Assembly: GCF_032854445.1 (NCBI RefSeq)
Contig: NC_088296.1
Coordinates: 4,301,246 to 4,365,245 of the forward strand
Direction: 5' to 3'
Source: Liolophura sinensis
Taxonomy: Eukaryota > Mollusca > Polyplacophora > Chitonida > Chitonidae
DNA: 64,000 nucleotides
The translations under genes were made by a program, and so were the position numbers. Each line of letters starts with the position of its first letter. Positions within the stretch are counted from its first letter, which is position 1. The notes under the pieces are model-generated. The model saw nothing but the letters and a program-made list of their open reading frames with translations, did not search any database and was not told the origin of the DNA. Positions 1 through 11,638 of the stretch are shown in pieces.

Positions 1-32
1 AATGTAATGTATGTATGTATGTAATGTATGTA

Positions 33-80
<48 letters not shown>

Positions 81-148
81 GCGTGTGCGTGTGCGTGTGC
101 GTGTGCGTGTGCGTGTGCGTGTGCGTGCGCGTGCGCGTGCGCGTGCGC

Positions 149-180
<32 letters not shown>

Positions 181-181
181 A
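1..181. repeat. GT/GC-rich microsatellite
   Basis: Short ATGT repeats lead into a long GT run, then alternating GTGC/GCGC, then TATG repeats. From about 33 to 165 the strand is almost perfectly alternating purine and pyrimidine. It directly abuts the left end of a dispersed 1.7-kb segment. The second copy of that segment (50742) is also preceded by a TATG microsatellite. Confidence 0.97.
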
Positions 182-1875
182 TGCTTGCGGTTTAACGTCG
201 TGCTTAATTTTTCAGCCATATGACGATGAGGAGTCATTAGGTGTGTGTACATATGTACTGTGTCTTCTTGTGGCAGGACTAATCCATGTCGGCAAAGTGC
301 TGCCGCCACTAAAGTATCATGCCGAAGACACCAGGCATGACACCCCACCAAGTCAAATTATACTGACAAGGGACCAACCAGTCATGTTTCCTTGATCTGA
401 CCACTCAGTGCTGAGTGCCAAGCGGAGCAGCAAAAAGAATCATTTTTTAAAGTCAAGACAACCCGCAGGTTGCTGACAGATCTTCCCACGTATGGACCAT
501 ATGGATTCAAGAAGAATTCATGTTGTATACTGGTGAAATACATGCATGTGTTTAACAGGTGTATGCCTAATCTTGGAATGTCAAACAATCAGGTACAGTA
601 GTTTATCTATGGACATAGTTTTAAATCATGACTTAACTGAAGCTTTCATTCCACACCTTATTTATTTTATTTATAAATTACACATTTTATTTATTTAAAT
701 ACCTGATATTTCTGCACTCTAAATAATTAGCCCATCCATGTGTTGCTAATTTACTTCAAATTTATTTATTTTATTCACAAATTACAAAGTTTATTTATTT
801 AATTACCTGATTCTTCTGCACTCTACTTAATTAGCGTTTCAATAATTTTACTGTGTTTTATTAAATAAAACAGAAACAAACACCCCTTTTATGGGTGAAA
901 GAGAAAGGGCAGAATTTAAATTCTTCAGTTCTAACAAATTCAGAAGAAAAAAAATTATATGATAAGATTTAATTAATTTCAAGCATTGTCCGATGAGATG
1001 CCGTCTTCTCATCCCCATAAACCTTCTGCATTCCTAATGAATTTTTCACTGGCTGTTATTTAGCAATTGCATGATGACTAAACGCTAACATTCACGACAA
1101 AAATATATTTGTATAATCTTAGTAGTGTGTCTAAGTAGAAACTAAGATCTGCTCGGGAGATAATGCAATTTGAGCCGAGATGGTATGCGGTTGTCGTGTG
1201 ACATAATTTGTGATACCGTCATTGAATACTATACGGATTGTAAATCAACTACTTTTACGCCTGGGTTGGATTGGAAATGATACAGACGTGTGCCACAAGA
1301 CAGTGTGAAATAGCCTTTCGGTTACACGTTAATACATCGTTGTAAACGATCTCAAAATGATGTCTTAAGCAGTAGTTCTGTGTTATCATATGTCACAGTT
1401 TAGGCTGCGCAATATGATAGCAACGTGTTTGAATAGATAAGATTCTCAAGATGGCTGCCTCGATTCACACCAGCCATTTGTGCAGTATTGTCATTTTGTT
1501 CTACATGTTATTCGGTGAAATCTCATTAAAATAATAAAGTACGATACTTTTTAGAAAGCTTGACTGCCCTGCTTTCGACTGAAACATATTTTAACCAGAT
1601 GCTGTCTTGTCTTTTAAAGTGACGTTTTGACAGGGATTTTGTACATTGTTCGTGGGACTTTGATAACAATATGTCGTCGGCGACGATCGTGAGGCCGTTA
1701 AAACCAAATTTCTTCCACTAGTATGACGTCCGAATCTTTATCTCACAAAAGACAAAGTTCGTCAGTTAATTGCTGAAAGTCGATGGCTTACCCAGGATAC
1801 GCCGGTTTCCTCCACTCATAAAAATTGGTCGCTATTCTATAAATAAAGAAATCAATAAATGAATGAATAATGAAC
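182..1875. repeat. Dispersed 1.7-kb segment, copy 1
   Basis: Almost base for base the same as 50742-52640, apart from scattered substitutions and a copy-number difference in an internal tandem repeat. The left 260 bases are a SINE-like stretch (GTTTAACGTCGTGCTTAA then CATATGACGATGAGGAGTC). The middle is AT-rich and holds two units of a 104-bp tandem repeat at about 655-835, against four in copy 2. The right end is a degenerate SINE-type tail (GGTTTCCTCC then AATAAA-rich). No coding frame is apparent. Similarity stops after AATAATGAAC. No target-site duplication was recognised. Confidence 0.9.
655..838. repeat. AT-rich 104-bp tandem repeat, two units
   Basis: Two tandem units containing TTTATTTATTTTATT, then CTGATATTTCTGCACTCT or its variant, then a TTAATTAGC stretch. 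The matching place in the second segment copy (about 51213-51602) has four units, so the array changed length after the segment was duplicated. Confidence 0.85.
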
Positions 1876-2228
1876 GATATCCCGATATAACCGTATTCTG
1901 TCGTATTCAAAACACGAGATCCTATTAGACTAACGGGTTAAGTAGTTTTAAAAAACGAACAATCTGCTGCAATAGCAAATTATACATTCTAGCACCACTG
2001 TTGAATTTAACACTAGATTTCAGTGTCCTTTAAAACTTTTGCCGTGGATGCCATAAAGATCGGCAAGTGATCACGCCTACGTGGTAAAATCCGGCTGGTC
2101 GATTTACCCCAGTTTTGCTTGAAACTGTTCACGAAAATGCTTTAAAAGTAGCCACTTATAACTCATGCACCACAAAACTACGCGAAATGCCAACACAGAA
2201 AAAAAAATTAAAACATTCAGTGAAACTG

Positions 2229-2268
<40 letters not shown>

Positions 2269-3210
2269 CTGTCTAAAACGCAAAAATCCTTGTTCAACTA
2301 GAAGTTGATGAATTCTACCTTAGATTTGGGTTTTGTGGCCAAAAACCCTGCAGTCCATTGGTTTCATTTGTATTGCTCAATTTACTGGTTTGGCATATAT
2401 TTTACGAAAGTTGTCCTCGACAAAAACACAAGGTTACTCACGCGACAATTCTTAAATTACGTTTTAACTTTCCGGTTTTCCGATAAAATGTTTCACGACC
2501 TGCAGTTAGTTCATGGCATTATATTCGTCAAATAGACACCAATATCGCTATGCGTTTTGCGGGACACGTACGAAAATCTAGTTTGGGGCAGAGTCGAAAT
2601 TTCATGAACCTGCATATGATTTTAAACTTGAAGTATTCTGTGCACGCATAAAAGACGCAGCTCAATAGAAACTGCAGTGGAAACTGTAGAATCGAGAAAC
2701 GACAGTCTTTAATGGTGAAAGATTTCAGGCTGTTAATGCCTAATTAAAAACGACTTAAAAATATAAAAATAAAATTGAAAAAATTTTTTTTTTTCAAGTG
2801 AACATTTCATTCGATTGAAACGAGCTTTATTAAGTGGAGGAAACTGGGGTGTCGAAGACTCTTTGGAAGACAGGAGATCAAGTGTTGAAACTGGATGAAA
2901 TTCCCCTCCGCCCACCCTGGAGGGGGCTTGTGTACCGATAGCTAGGTCTTTTGTTCAACTTTTCCAGCCTCTATTTCGGCTAATTCCAACATCCGATGCA
3001 AAGAAACGCGGAAAACCAGAGATCGTGAAACTGCCATCAAAATGTCATTCGAAATGAAGACCCATAACGCAGCGTTTGTTCGTGATAAAATTAAACTCAT
3101 TTAATCGACTGTACTTGGTATACAGAATAACAGAATATACTAACGAAGAGACTAACAAATAAAATGTTAAATTAAAAAAATTTAAAAACAAAAAGGACGA
3201 CTTGAAAAAC
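1876..3210. other. Flank and likely 3' untranslated region of ZP gene A
   Basis: Apart from a 32-base poly(A) run at 2233-2264 and a T-rich stretch near 2785, no gene or repeat stands out. The part nearest 3210 is probably the 3' untranslated region of the minus-strand ZP gene that ends at 3211. Confidence 0.5.
2826..2831 (-). terminator. Candidate poly(A) signal of ZP gene A
   Basis: The minus strand reads AATAAA here, about 380 bases beyond the predicted stop codon at 3211. It is the first good canonical hexamer noticed on that side. It is a candidate only, because the 3' exon itself is inferred from splice phase. Confidence 0.35.
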
Positions 3211-6200
3211 TCAGTTGAGGTGGAAAGATCTGGATAGGATTCCAAACGTCCTCCGATCTGAAAAAAAGCCAAAAAGAAATTATAATGTACAGATTACACA
3301 GCAGCAATTTTTATTGCAGGCGGAGAAAAGAGCACCCCCCCCCCCCCCCCTTACTTTCAATTGTTCTTATGCTGACGCTATTACCAAGTTATGCTCACCT
3401 GGAACCGATCGCTTTGGCTTGATGACTTCAACTTCCACCGCACAAGAATCCTTGAAGGATTGGGAAAATAGTGAAGTTACTAAAACGGTCCTTGTGAAAA
3501 TGTAAAATTTGTCCAGCAGCAGATATCTGCTCTATTAGAATTTCAAATTTGAAGCAAATCAAAACCTCTGGAGACATTTAAAAATGTAGTCTATAAACCA
3601 TATCAGCATTTATAAGCGAGTAAAGAAAAGTGGTCTAAAGAATGTAAATACAGATTAGGTCCACGATAACGAAAACAAACGTTTTTATTACAAAATAAGG
3701 TTTTATTCCTACGTAAACCTACCCCATCACAGTTCTCGTTACAGGCCGTATAGGTGCATTCGAACCTAACGGTATTATCTCCCCCTGATAATTTGAAGGC
3801 CTCGAACCACGGGCTGTACACGCAGTTCCCCCGGGTTTCAAATCCAGACGTTTGGGAAAGATCAAGCCGTCTCCACATCTTTATAAAAAAAAAAAAAAAA
3901 AAAAAAAGTTAAAAAATTCAGTAAAATATTAAGTGTTCAGCATGTAGGTTACTGGCTAGGCTGAAGAATCAGATTTAAATGAAATCCGTCTAGGAGGCCC
4001 ACTAGCCCTTAACAGAAAAGAAAGTAAACATACCAAACTCCAGCAAGTTGCTTTTTGCTTACTTTTTTAATATTAAAAACAAAATTAAAATTAACACTTT
4101 GTAGGCCCCTCGGTACAGCGTTGGGAAAAAAAATCTTACCCGGCACGCAGGATGTAATAGCGACTGACCGAGTTGACAGCGGCGCAGCTCAATGCCCGGA
4201 AGGAGTTCAATTGTCCTGCGCAATGGAGAGGGTATATGTACATATGTATATAGCAATATGGAATCTCCGCTTAGAAGCACGGGTGTAATACCGAAAATAG
4301 AAAATTTAAGTTCTGCGCACCTGTTGTATCCCACGCCACCAGCTGGACCTTCCTGCCAATAGCAATCTGCTCTGACGTCACTTCCTGTCCGAGCACATCC
4401 ATGACCTTCAGGGTGAAAGTAGCGGTGGAATTGGCGCCAAGAAGCGTTTGCTTCTCCCACGGGTTCAGGAACCTACAAATTTATGTAAGGGAGGTAAGAA
4501 ATAAATTTTTAAGCGACGAGAGTGGGTACTTGGGGGTTTTAACGTCGTACTTAACATTCCTTTAGTTATACGACTAAAGAGTTCGAGTGTAGGTACTGTG
4601 CCTCCTTGTTGCAGGACAGCTTTCCACCGCTCCTTCATTTAGTACCGTTTCACGGAGACGACTTACCGAGGCAAGTAAGGCGCCCAGCCAGAGCCATTAT
4701 AGGGATACGGATCAACCAGTCGTTGCACTTTCTCTTTAATGCTTAACGTCAAACGGCATAGTTCTAATTTCACGATTGACCCCGAATCTACCACTCCCGA
4801 GGCGAACGCTCTACCAAGTGAGCTATCGGGGAGGGTAAGACTCGACGAGAAATTAAAAATGGTTTTACTCATTTATATTCAATCATTGCAAGGACCGACT
4901 GGAATAACACCGATTGACGCGCAACTTCAGGTCAGTACGATTGGAATTCTGTCGTCGATATTGTCACTTTCAATCCCAAAATGAATAACTGGTTATGGAA
5001 ACCAGCTTTGGTGAAATCATTTAATTGGTTGTTTTCGACCTACATGTATATGCGACGGCTGCCAGCATTATTGCTTGAAAGTTGAAGAGAGCGGTTGTAA
5101 ACCACAGTTTTCTTGCAGACCTTCCCACGTACAATCCAAAAGGAAGCCGGCACGAGCTTGGAAAGGTCATCGCATTGGCGAGAAGCTTTAGTTATTCAGA
5201 GACCTTTAGTGAAGAGTTAAGTTAAATCTCTGGTGTGCTGCTATAAAAACACAGCTAGTTCGGTCACGTAGGTAGCTTGCTCACTGGTCTGGACACCATC
5301 GTTTCCATAGCTACAACAAACTGCAGAACAGCTGTATGCTTACCAATCAGCAATGGTTTCTGTTTTTGAGACCGCTTTGCCATGGGCGTCGTAAGCACAG
5401 GATATGGTGTGAATTTTTCGTTGCTGAATAATTTGTGTGTCCCGGTCTCCCCAGCCAACTTCAACGTCCACTGTGTACGTCCGGATACCGGCCTTTTTCT
5501 GTGGGCAGAAAAGGCCTAAAATACATTCGTAATCTGTTATGCAAAATTTTAGAGCTTACAAATAAAAAAAACAAGGATACAAATTTTAAAACTGTTTGAT
5601 AACGTTAAAAAGCTGGAAAGACAAATAAAATAAAAGACGTGTAAAAGCAAGACGATAATAGGATATGCCAGCTTATTCGGTCCAAGAGAAAATAAAAAAA
5701 TTCCTTGCTTCTCGCAAGGCATTGTTGGTAAAAAGGCAAAGTTTATGTCGTCGATGTGTTAGGGAGGAAGCAGATATTAGTAGAGATTTTAAATTTCACT
5801 GTTACCTGACGCACAATTTCCCGCAAACCCCACGGGTTACAAGAAATGCCGCCCCTACATCCGGGTCACTCCTCCCCCCCCACCCATACACACCCAATAA
5901 ATCCCAGTAAAGCCCAGGAGGGGTTAGGCTATTAGCACTTCAGAATACTAACGTAGAACTGGCAGCGCTCGCCCACAGAAGACTGATCGAAGGAGCTGTC
6001 TAGTTTGAAGTTGACTACATCCACAGCAATCAGCGGCTTGTCACCGTTTCGACACCTGGCCAGAGCGTATGACGGGACGTCGGCGGTCAGGCGGAGAGTC
6101 GGCTCAGAGTCACTAAGAAATACATTTGGAGAACACTGGGAGAAAAAAAATACACAAGTGTATCAGCGGAAAAGCAGATTGAAAACAATTCAGCGCAAAA

Positions 6201-6816
6201 CTATCTTTCACATTTCGGGTTTCTTATCTTCCAAAGCCACGCATTATATCTGACCCATGTTGAAATAGGAGACCGATTTGTAAGTACTGAAGCTGCTCAG
6301 TGGCGGTTAAAAACACTCACGGTGGACAATAGGGTCGTCTCCCAGAACAAAGGTCACCTACAACAGAACACAAACAAAACGAGTTAGCGTGGACATGGCG
6401 ATCAGTAGTAAAAATAATTACCGTCATCTAGAAGGCCATTACAGCGAGCCACAGTGCTGGTAAAATAACGCTTTAACACCTTTTAATACCATAACACTGT
6501 TTTCAAAATCACACTCCCTTCCAAAAAGGCTGCAAATTTAGTGTGGAGGAAACCAGAATGCCCAGGGTGAAGCAGAGATCTTTGTCAAGTTACCGACTAA
6601 CTCCTTCCACAGGTTTCAAACGCATACACTACATGTATATGGTCTTCCAGAAACGTTACATTTCGCGTAGGGTTAAGCGAGCTTTGTGGAACGTTTTGGT
6701 CACCAAAAGATCCCTCGAAGAGAAGTGAAAAAGGTAAAGGGAAAAATTCTAAATAGAAAAGTGCTTGTAAGCAGTTGTATACTTACGGAAGCAAGGATTA
6801 AACCCAACTTTAACAT
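3211..6816 (-). CDS. ZP-domain secreted protein, gene A (two frame conflicts)
   Basis: Predicted coding exons, in transcript order: 6787-6816, 6321-6357, 5953-6112, 5344-5498, 4321-4472, 4140-4215, 3723-3878, 3399-3450, 3211-3257. Exons 1-2 give a signal peptide (MLKLGLILAS joined to VTFVLGDDPIVH). Exons 3-6 give a ZP-N-like region ending RYYILRAG. Exon 7 begins CGDGLIFPK and continues GNCVYSPWFEAFKLS and FECTYTACNENC, the typical ZP-C signature. Exon 8 carries a basic KPKR site. The last exon ends without a transmembrane helix. All junctions from exon 3 to exon 7, and from 7 to 9, agree in phase. Two problems remain: the exon 2/3 join is off by one base, and exon 7 needs one extra base near 3851-3857 to stay open. 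This is either a recent pseudogene or two sequence errors. ZP modules polymerise into egg coats or apical extracellular matrices. The gene is a diverged paralogue of the gene at 41476-55320. Confidence 0.75.
3723..3878 (-). CDS. ZP-C exon of gene A with a one-base frame break
   Basis: The acceptor is a poly-T tract followed by ATAAAG. Read in the phase set by the previous exon it gives CGDGLIFPK, then runs out of frame. The other frame gives SGFETRGNCVYSPWFEAF and onward. Both halves match the ZP-C consensus, so one base appears to be missing in the AAA/CGT stretch around 3851-3857. The donor is GATGGG|GTAGGT at 3723. Confidence 0.75.
4524..4835 (-). mobile_element. tRNA-derived SINE, family 1 (in gene A intron)
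   Basis: The reverse complement starts with a tRNA-like head (CCCCGATAGCTCACTTGG, then a GGTAGA-type stretch) and ends in the GTACGACGTTAAAACCCCC-type tail. It lies in the intron between the exons at 4321 and 5344. Similar elements lie at 13503, 33594 and 60666. Confidence 0.75.
5075..5165 (-). mobile_element. Fragment of SINE family 2
   Basis: CTTGCAGACCTTCCCACGTAC followed by GGAAGCCGGCACGAGCTTGG matches the middle of SINE family 2. Only this internal part is recognisable. Confidence 0.45.
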
Positions 6817-7048
6817 GGCTGAAAACAGAAGGCACTGAAAAGGTAAATAGTAAAACGGATCAATACCGAATTGATTTACGCAACTGTCAGTAATAAGATA
6901 ACTAAACCATTTATAGAAGGGAAAATCCGCCTTGCACAAACCTTATGCACTAAAAATATCTAAAAAAAATAAAAGATATCCAAACCAAAAAGAACGTGAC
7001 TTTAGACAGAACAAAAGTACAGTGACGAGCTTTCGACTGTCGTGTTTG

Positions 7049-7057
7049 CTTTTATAA
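7049..7057 (-). promoter_or_regulatory. TATA box, likely promoter of ZP gene A
   Basis: The minus strand reads TTATAAAAG, about 235 bases upstream of the ATG at 6816. A start site near 7020 would give a 5' leader of roughly 200 bases. Because an acceptor-like TTTTCAG also sits just before the ATG, part of the leader may be spliced out. Confidence 0.45.
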
Positions 7058-7329
7058 CCTGAACTACATCACGTGATTGAAAAAACTGGATATTAATCTA
7101 CTTTTCGCATTTGCATTTGAAGCGTTTTCCGTCACCGACTGTACGAGCTCGATTATCCTGTTGACAGGGAAAATCAACTTTCTCACGGAAAGCCTTCACG
7201 TTGTGGTGTAGTATTTGCATCATTGGCGTAGCCTTACACGAAGACCGGACTGAAAGCACTGTCTCAATGCTCAGGTGGCTTCGGCTGCGGCTTCTAGCCA
7301 GGGGCTGTCGAATACTTGACAAAACGGTG

Positions 7330-7545
7330 GTTTTATGTGTTTATTTATTTCACTGGCCAGCAATACGGTAGGGAGGAAACTGTGCAAAGCCCTGAGGGAA
7401 ACCCACGACCATCTGCTGGAAGACCTTGCCACGTACGTCCAAAGAGGAAGTCATTGAGAAAAGAGTTTCGTCGCCAAGGTCCCGGTCCCCCCCCCCCCAC
7501 CCCCCACACCGTTTCCTGACCAATCTTTGAGTACCAATCAATAAA
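7330..7545 (-). mobile_element. Degenerate SINE family 2 fragment
   Basis: Contains TTTATTTATTTCACTGGCC, AGGGAGGAAACTG, GAAACCCACGACCATCTGC and CACGTACG in the order of SINE family 2 read backwards. The ends are eroded, and a C-rich run follows at 7490-7505. Confidence 0.6.
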
Positions 7546-7728
7546 TAAATAAACTTACAGAGAAAGCGGTAACAAGTTTACTGGCAACAACCAAAAAGTG
7601 GAAGTTGTATATTAGATCACACCTTTTAATGTTTGCTTAATAATAAAATAACCCTTCCATGCTGATAGGTGGTGCTGTGCTATGTAAAGAATCAAAGCCC
7701 TCTCACATAAAACAATTCACCTTTCCCA

Positions 7729-10018
7729 GAGATGGTTCAGGCATCGCTATCTGAGATTGTTCAGGCATCACTATCTGAGATTGTTCAGGCATCACTATCT
7801 GAGATTGTTTAGGCATCGCTATCTGAGATGGTTCAGGCATGACTATCTGAGATGGTTCAGGCATCGCTATCTGAAATTGTTCAGGCATCGCTATCTGGGA
7901 TGGTTCAGGCATCGTTATCTGGGAATTGTTCAGGCATCGCTATCTGGGATGGTTCAGGCATCACTATCTGAGATTGTTCAGGCATTGCTATCTGAGATTG
8001 TCAGGCATCACTATCTGAGATTGTTCAGGCATTGCTATCTGGGATTGATCAGGCATCGCTGTCTGAGATGGCTCAGGCATCACTATCTGAGATTGTTCCG
8101 GCATCACTATCTGAGATGGTTCGGGCATCGCTATCTGAGATTGTTCAGGCATCGCTATCTGGGATTGTTCAGGAATCACTATCTGAGATGGTTCAGGCAT
8201 CACTATCCGAAATTGTTCAGGCATCGCTATCTGGGATGGTTCAGGCATCGATATCTGGAATTGTTCAGGCATCGCTATCTGAGATGGTTCAGGCATCACT
8301 ATCTGAGATTGTTCAGGCATTGCTATCTGAGATTGTTCAGGCATCACTATCTGAGATTGTTCAGGCATCGCTGCCTAAGATGGTTCAGGCATCGCTATCT
8401 CAGATGGTTCAGGCATCGCTATCTGAGATGGTTCAGGCATCGCTATCTGAGATTGTTCAGGCATTGCTATCTGGGATTGTTCAGGCATCACTATCTGAGA
8501 TTGTTCAGGCATCACTATCTGAGATTGTTCAGGCATCGCTATCTGAGATTGTTCAGGCATCGCTATCTGAGATGGTTCGGGCATCGCTATCTGAGATGGT
8601 TCAGGCATCACTATTTGAGATTGTTCAGGCATCGCTATCTGAGATTGTTCAGGCATCGCTATCTGGGATTGTTCAGGCATCACTATCTGAGATGGTTCAG
8701 GCATTGCTATCTGAGATGGTTCAGGCATCGCTGTCTGAGATGGTTCAGGCATCGCTATCTGAGATTGTTCAGGCATTGCTATCTGGGATTGTTCAGGCAT
8801 CACTATCTGAGATAGTTCAGGCATCACTATCTGAGATGGTTCGGGCATCGCTATCTGAGATGTTTCGGGCATGGCTGTCTGAGATGGTTCAGGCATCGCT
8901 GTCTGAGACGGTTCAGACATCGCTATCTGGAATTGTTCAGGCATCACTATCTGAGATGGTACAGGCATCACTATCTGAGATGGTTCAGGCATCACTATCT
9001 GAGATGGTTCGGTCATCGCTGTCTGAGAGGGTTCAGGCATCGCTATCTGAGATGGTTCAGGCATCGCTGTCTGAGATGGTTCGGGCATCGCTATCTGAGA
9101 TTGTTCAGGCATCGCTATCTCAGATGGTTCGGGCATCGCTGCCTGAGATGGTTCAGGCATCACTATCTGGGATGGTTCAGGCATCGCTATCTGAGATTGT
9201 TCAGGCATCGCTATCTGGGATTGTTCAGGCATAGCTGTCTGAGATGGTTCGGGCATCGCTATCTGAGATTGTTCACGCATCGCTATCTGAGATGGTTCGG
9301 GCATCGCTGCCTGAGATGGTTCAGGCATCAGTATCTGGGATGGTTCAGGCATCGCTATCTGAGATTGTTCAGGCATCGCTATCTGGGATTGTTCAGGCAT
9401 GACTAGCTGAGATTGTTCAGGCATCGCTATCTCAGATGGTTCAGGCATCGCTATCTGAGATGGTTCGGGCATGGCTGTCTGAGATGGTTCAGGCATCGCT
9501 ATCTGAGACGGTTCAGACATCGCTATCTGGGATTGTTCAGGCATCACTATCTGAGATGGTTCAGGCATCACTATCTGAGATGGTTCAGGCATCACTATCT
9601 GAGATGGTTCGGTCATCGCTGTCTGAGAGGGTTCAGGCATCGCTATCTGAGATGGTTCAGGCATCGCTGTCTGAGATGGTTCGGGCATCGCTATCTGAGA
9701 TGGTTCAGGCATCATTATCTGGATGGTTCAGGCATCGCTATCTGAGATTGTTCAGGCATCGCTACCTGGGATTGTTCAGGCATCGCTGTCTGAGATGGTT
9801 CGGGCATCGCTATCTGAGATTGTTCACGCATCGCTATCTGAGATGGTTAGGGCATTGCTGCCTGAGATGGTTCAGGCATCAGTATCTGGGATGGTTCAGG
9901 CATCGCTATCTGAGATTGTTCAGGCATCGCTATCTGGAATTGTTCAGGCATTACTAGCTGAGATTGTTCAGGCATCGCTATCTCAGATAGCTCAGGCATC
10001 GCTATCTCAGATGGTTTA
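7729..10018. repeat. 24-bp minisatellite, about 95 copies, with higher-order structure
   Basis: The unit is GTTCAGGCATCGCTATCTGAGATT with variants. Because the period is eight codons and the common unit lacks stops in most frames, long open frames appear on both strands (8-residue repeats such as MPEPSQIA or MVQASLSE). I read these as by-products: no start context, signal peptide or flanking exon supports a protein. Rare variant units recur at an offset of exactly 600 bp between about 8870-9180 and 9470-9720, and at about 550 bp further right, showing a block duplication inside the array. It lies between gene C and the promoter of ZP gene A. Confidence 0.95.
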
Positions 10019-10340
10019 AGTGCTGACTGGCTGTGACCGTCAAACCAATCAGCAATTCCTCGACTTTTTTCACATATAAAAGAGCAAATTTCAGTGCAAC
10101 TTCTGCACCTTTTGAATTTGATATTGCAGACAAAACTACACTGGTTGGCCTGGTCAGTATAGAAAAACAAGAATCACAGAAAGATGGGGTCTGGAGAACT
10201 GGGGCCTGGATGTGTGGGGTCTGGAGGAGTGAGGTCTGGAGGAGTGAGGTCTGGAAATAACCTTTAGACGTAGAAGAAATAAACGTTTACACGATGGACG
10301 CTGCAGTGAACTGAAGAATGTAAGCGATATAGATAGAATT
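10019..10340. other. No gene recognised
   Basis: Unique sequence to the right of the minisatellite, ending with a short GGAGTGAGGTCT repeat near 10218-10256. I see no splice-supported exon or known element. Confidence 0.5.
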
Positions 10341-10344
10341 ATTT

Positions 10345-10560
10345 GTTCATTTTATTGGAGTTGTACGCCGTACTCATGAATATTTCTCTCATGGGATGGC
10401 AGCCAGCATGATCATGGGAGGGAACCGGTCAAGCTCGGTGGAAACCCACGGCCATCAGCAATGTGTCGGCAGATCTTATCATATATGACTGGAGAGGAAG
10501 CCAGCATGAGCTGGACTTGAACTCACATGATATAAACAAGTGATTGGAAGTCAGACTGAG
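10345..10560 (-). mobile_element. SINE family 2
   Basis: TACGCCGTACTCATGAATATT, then GGAGGGAACCGG, GGAAACCCACGGCCATC and CCAGCATGAGCTGGACTTGAA (the tRNA B-box side in reverse). Diverged, and the tRNA head is largely lost. Confidence 0.7.
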
Positions 10561-11560
10561 TACCGTCATATACGTTTGGACAACATATAAACGATAACTT
10601 AAATTTAAAGCGTCAACGTCCCTCGTCGTCTGCTATCGCCCCTGGCCAGTGAGTTTTCAAGCTAGAATCTAACTTTAGCCGGTTTATCTGAGTTAAATTG
10701 CACGCCATTGCAGACTGATAATGGCCTCGGACCCCCTCTAATTTTCCATAAGCGACAATGTTAACGTCTAGCGCTGTAGCTCAGTCCCAAACTTTCCGTG
10801 GCCAATGGTGCATACCTTTCCCAGCCTGGGAGAAACAAGCCATAAAAATCTTGACATAGGTTGACCGTCAAAATCTGGACCTTTATATGCCGGCAGCTGG
10901 GAGGCGTGCCTAGCAACGCCAAGGGGAGGTCACTCGCAGCCTCATCACTACCTCACACCTTGTGTCCTCTCACCCAGAATTTCAAACTTTCATCAACAAA
11001 GCTCATACCTCCTCAAAGTTTAGACAGTTTCCAGCATTTTAATACCAAGCATACACCTGTGCACCAAAAATGGACGCCTGGGAGCAAAAAGACTTTATAC
11101 CCTAAAATTCACAGAACTACAATCGTCCCTACCGAAAAACGGAAGTTGTAATGGGAGTCTGTGTCCTAATGCAACTGTCATGACATCGAGCGTTCGAATC
11201 CAACTTTCGCTGCATCGGTTGCGGCTTTAGTCAGAAAATTTATCGGGTAACTGGAGATGGGGGCGGTTTCCTAATTCGAGCTATCCGCTTTCCTTCATCC
11301 TTTACTTGTCCGCCATCTTATAAGTGAGAAATTGGTAACAAATGGCGTAAATCTCCTTCAGGGTAACACAGTCGTACCCAGGAAGAATATAAGTGACGAT
11401 ATATCCAAACAGACATTGAAATCTCTATTCACAATCTATGAATTTTCACTCCAGAATATTTTGGTACGGACAGAATTAAATGTGTTCCCTCCCCCCCCAA
11501 AAAAACCAAAAAAAAAAAAAAAAACAGCAAATAAACAAAAAAGTAAAATTGGTGTAGAAC
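10561..11560. other. Intergenic; weak tRNA-like SINE remnant at about 11150-11310
   Basis: No exon was found. Around 11190-11205 the sequence GAGCGTTCGAATCCAACTTT looks like a tRNA B box. It is followed by CGGGTAACTGG, GGTTTCCTAATTCGAGC and CGCTTTCCTTCATCC, as in a third, older SINE type also seen near 30600, 32250 and 63340. A poly(C)/poly(A) run lies at 11489-11523. Confidence 0.45.
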
Positions 11561-11566
11561 TTTATT
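11561..11566 (-). terminator. Poly(A) signal of gene C
   Basis: The minus strand reads AATAAA, 73 bases beyond the gene C stop codon at 11639, a normal distance for a short 3' untranslated region. Confidence 0.6.
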
Positions 11567-11638
11567 ATTCCTGTATTAATGATAAATGAGAGCAAGTTGG
11601 TCCCCATCTTCCGGATTGGGTTTGGCCAGGCTTCCGTT

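Noticed and set aside
3045..3272. Hydrophobic minus-strand frame as a transmembrane exon for ZP gene A
   Set aside because: The phase set by the preceding exon puts a stop codon at 3211. The hydrophobic run is AT-rich and lies in another frame.
8375..9715. 446-codon minus-strand open frame of MPEPSQIA repeats, and the 400-codon plus-strand frame of MVQASLSE repeats, as repeat proteins
   Set aside because: Both come from one 24-bp minisatellite whose period is a multiple of three. Both strands are open at once, and no signal peptide, splice site or unique domain flanks them.
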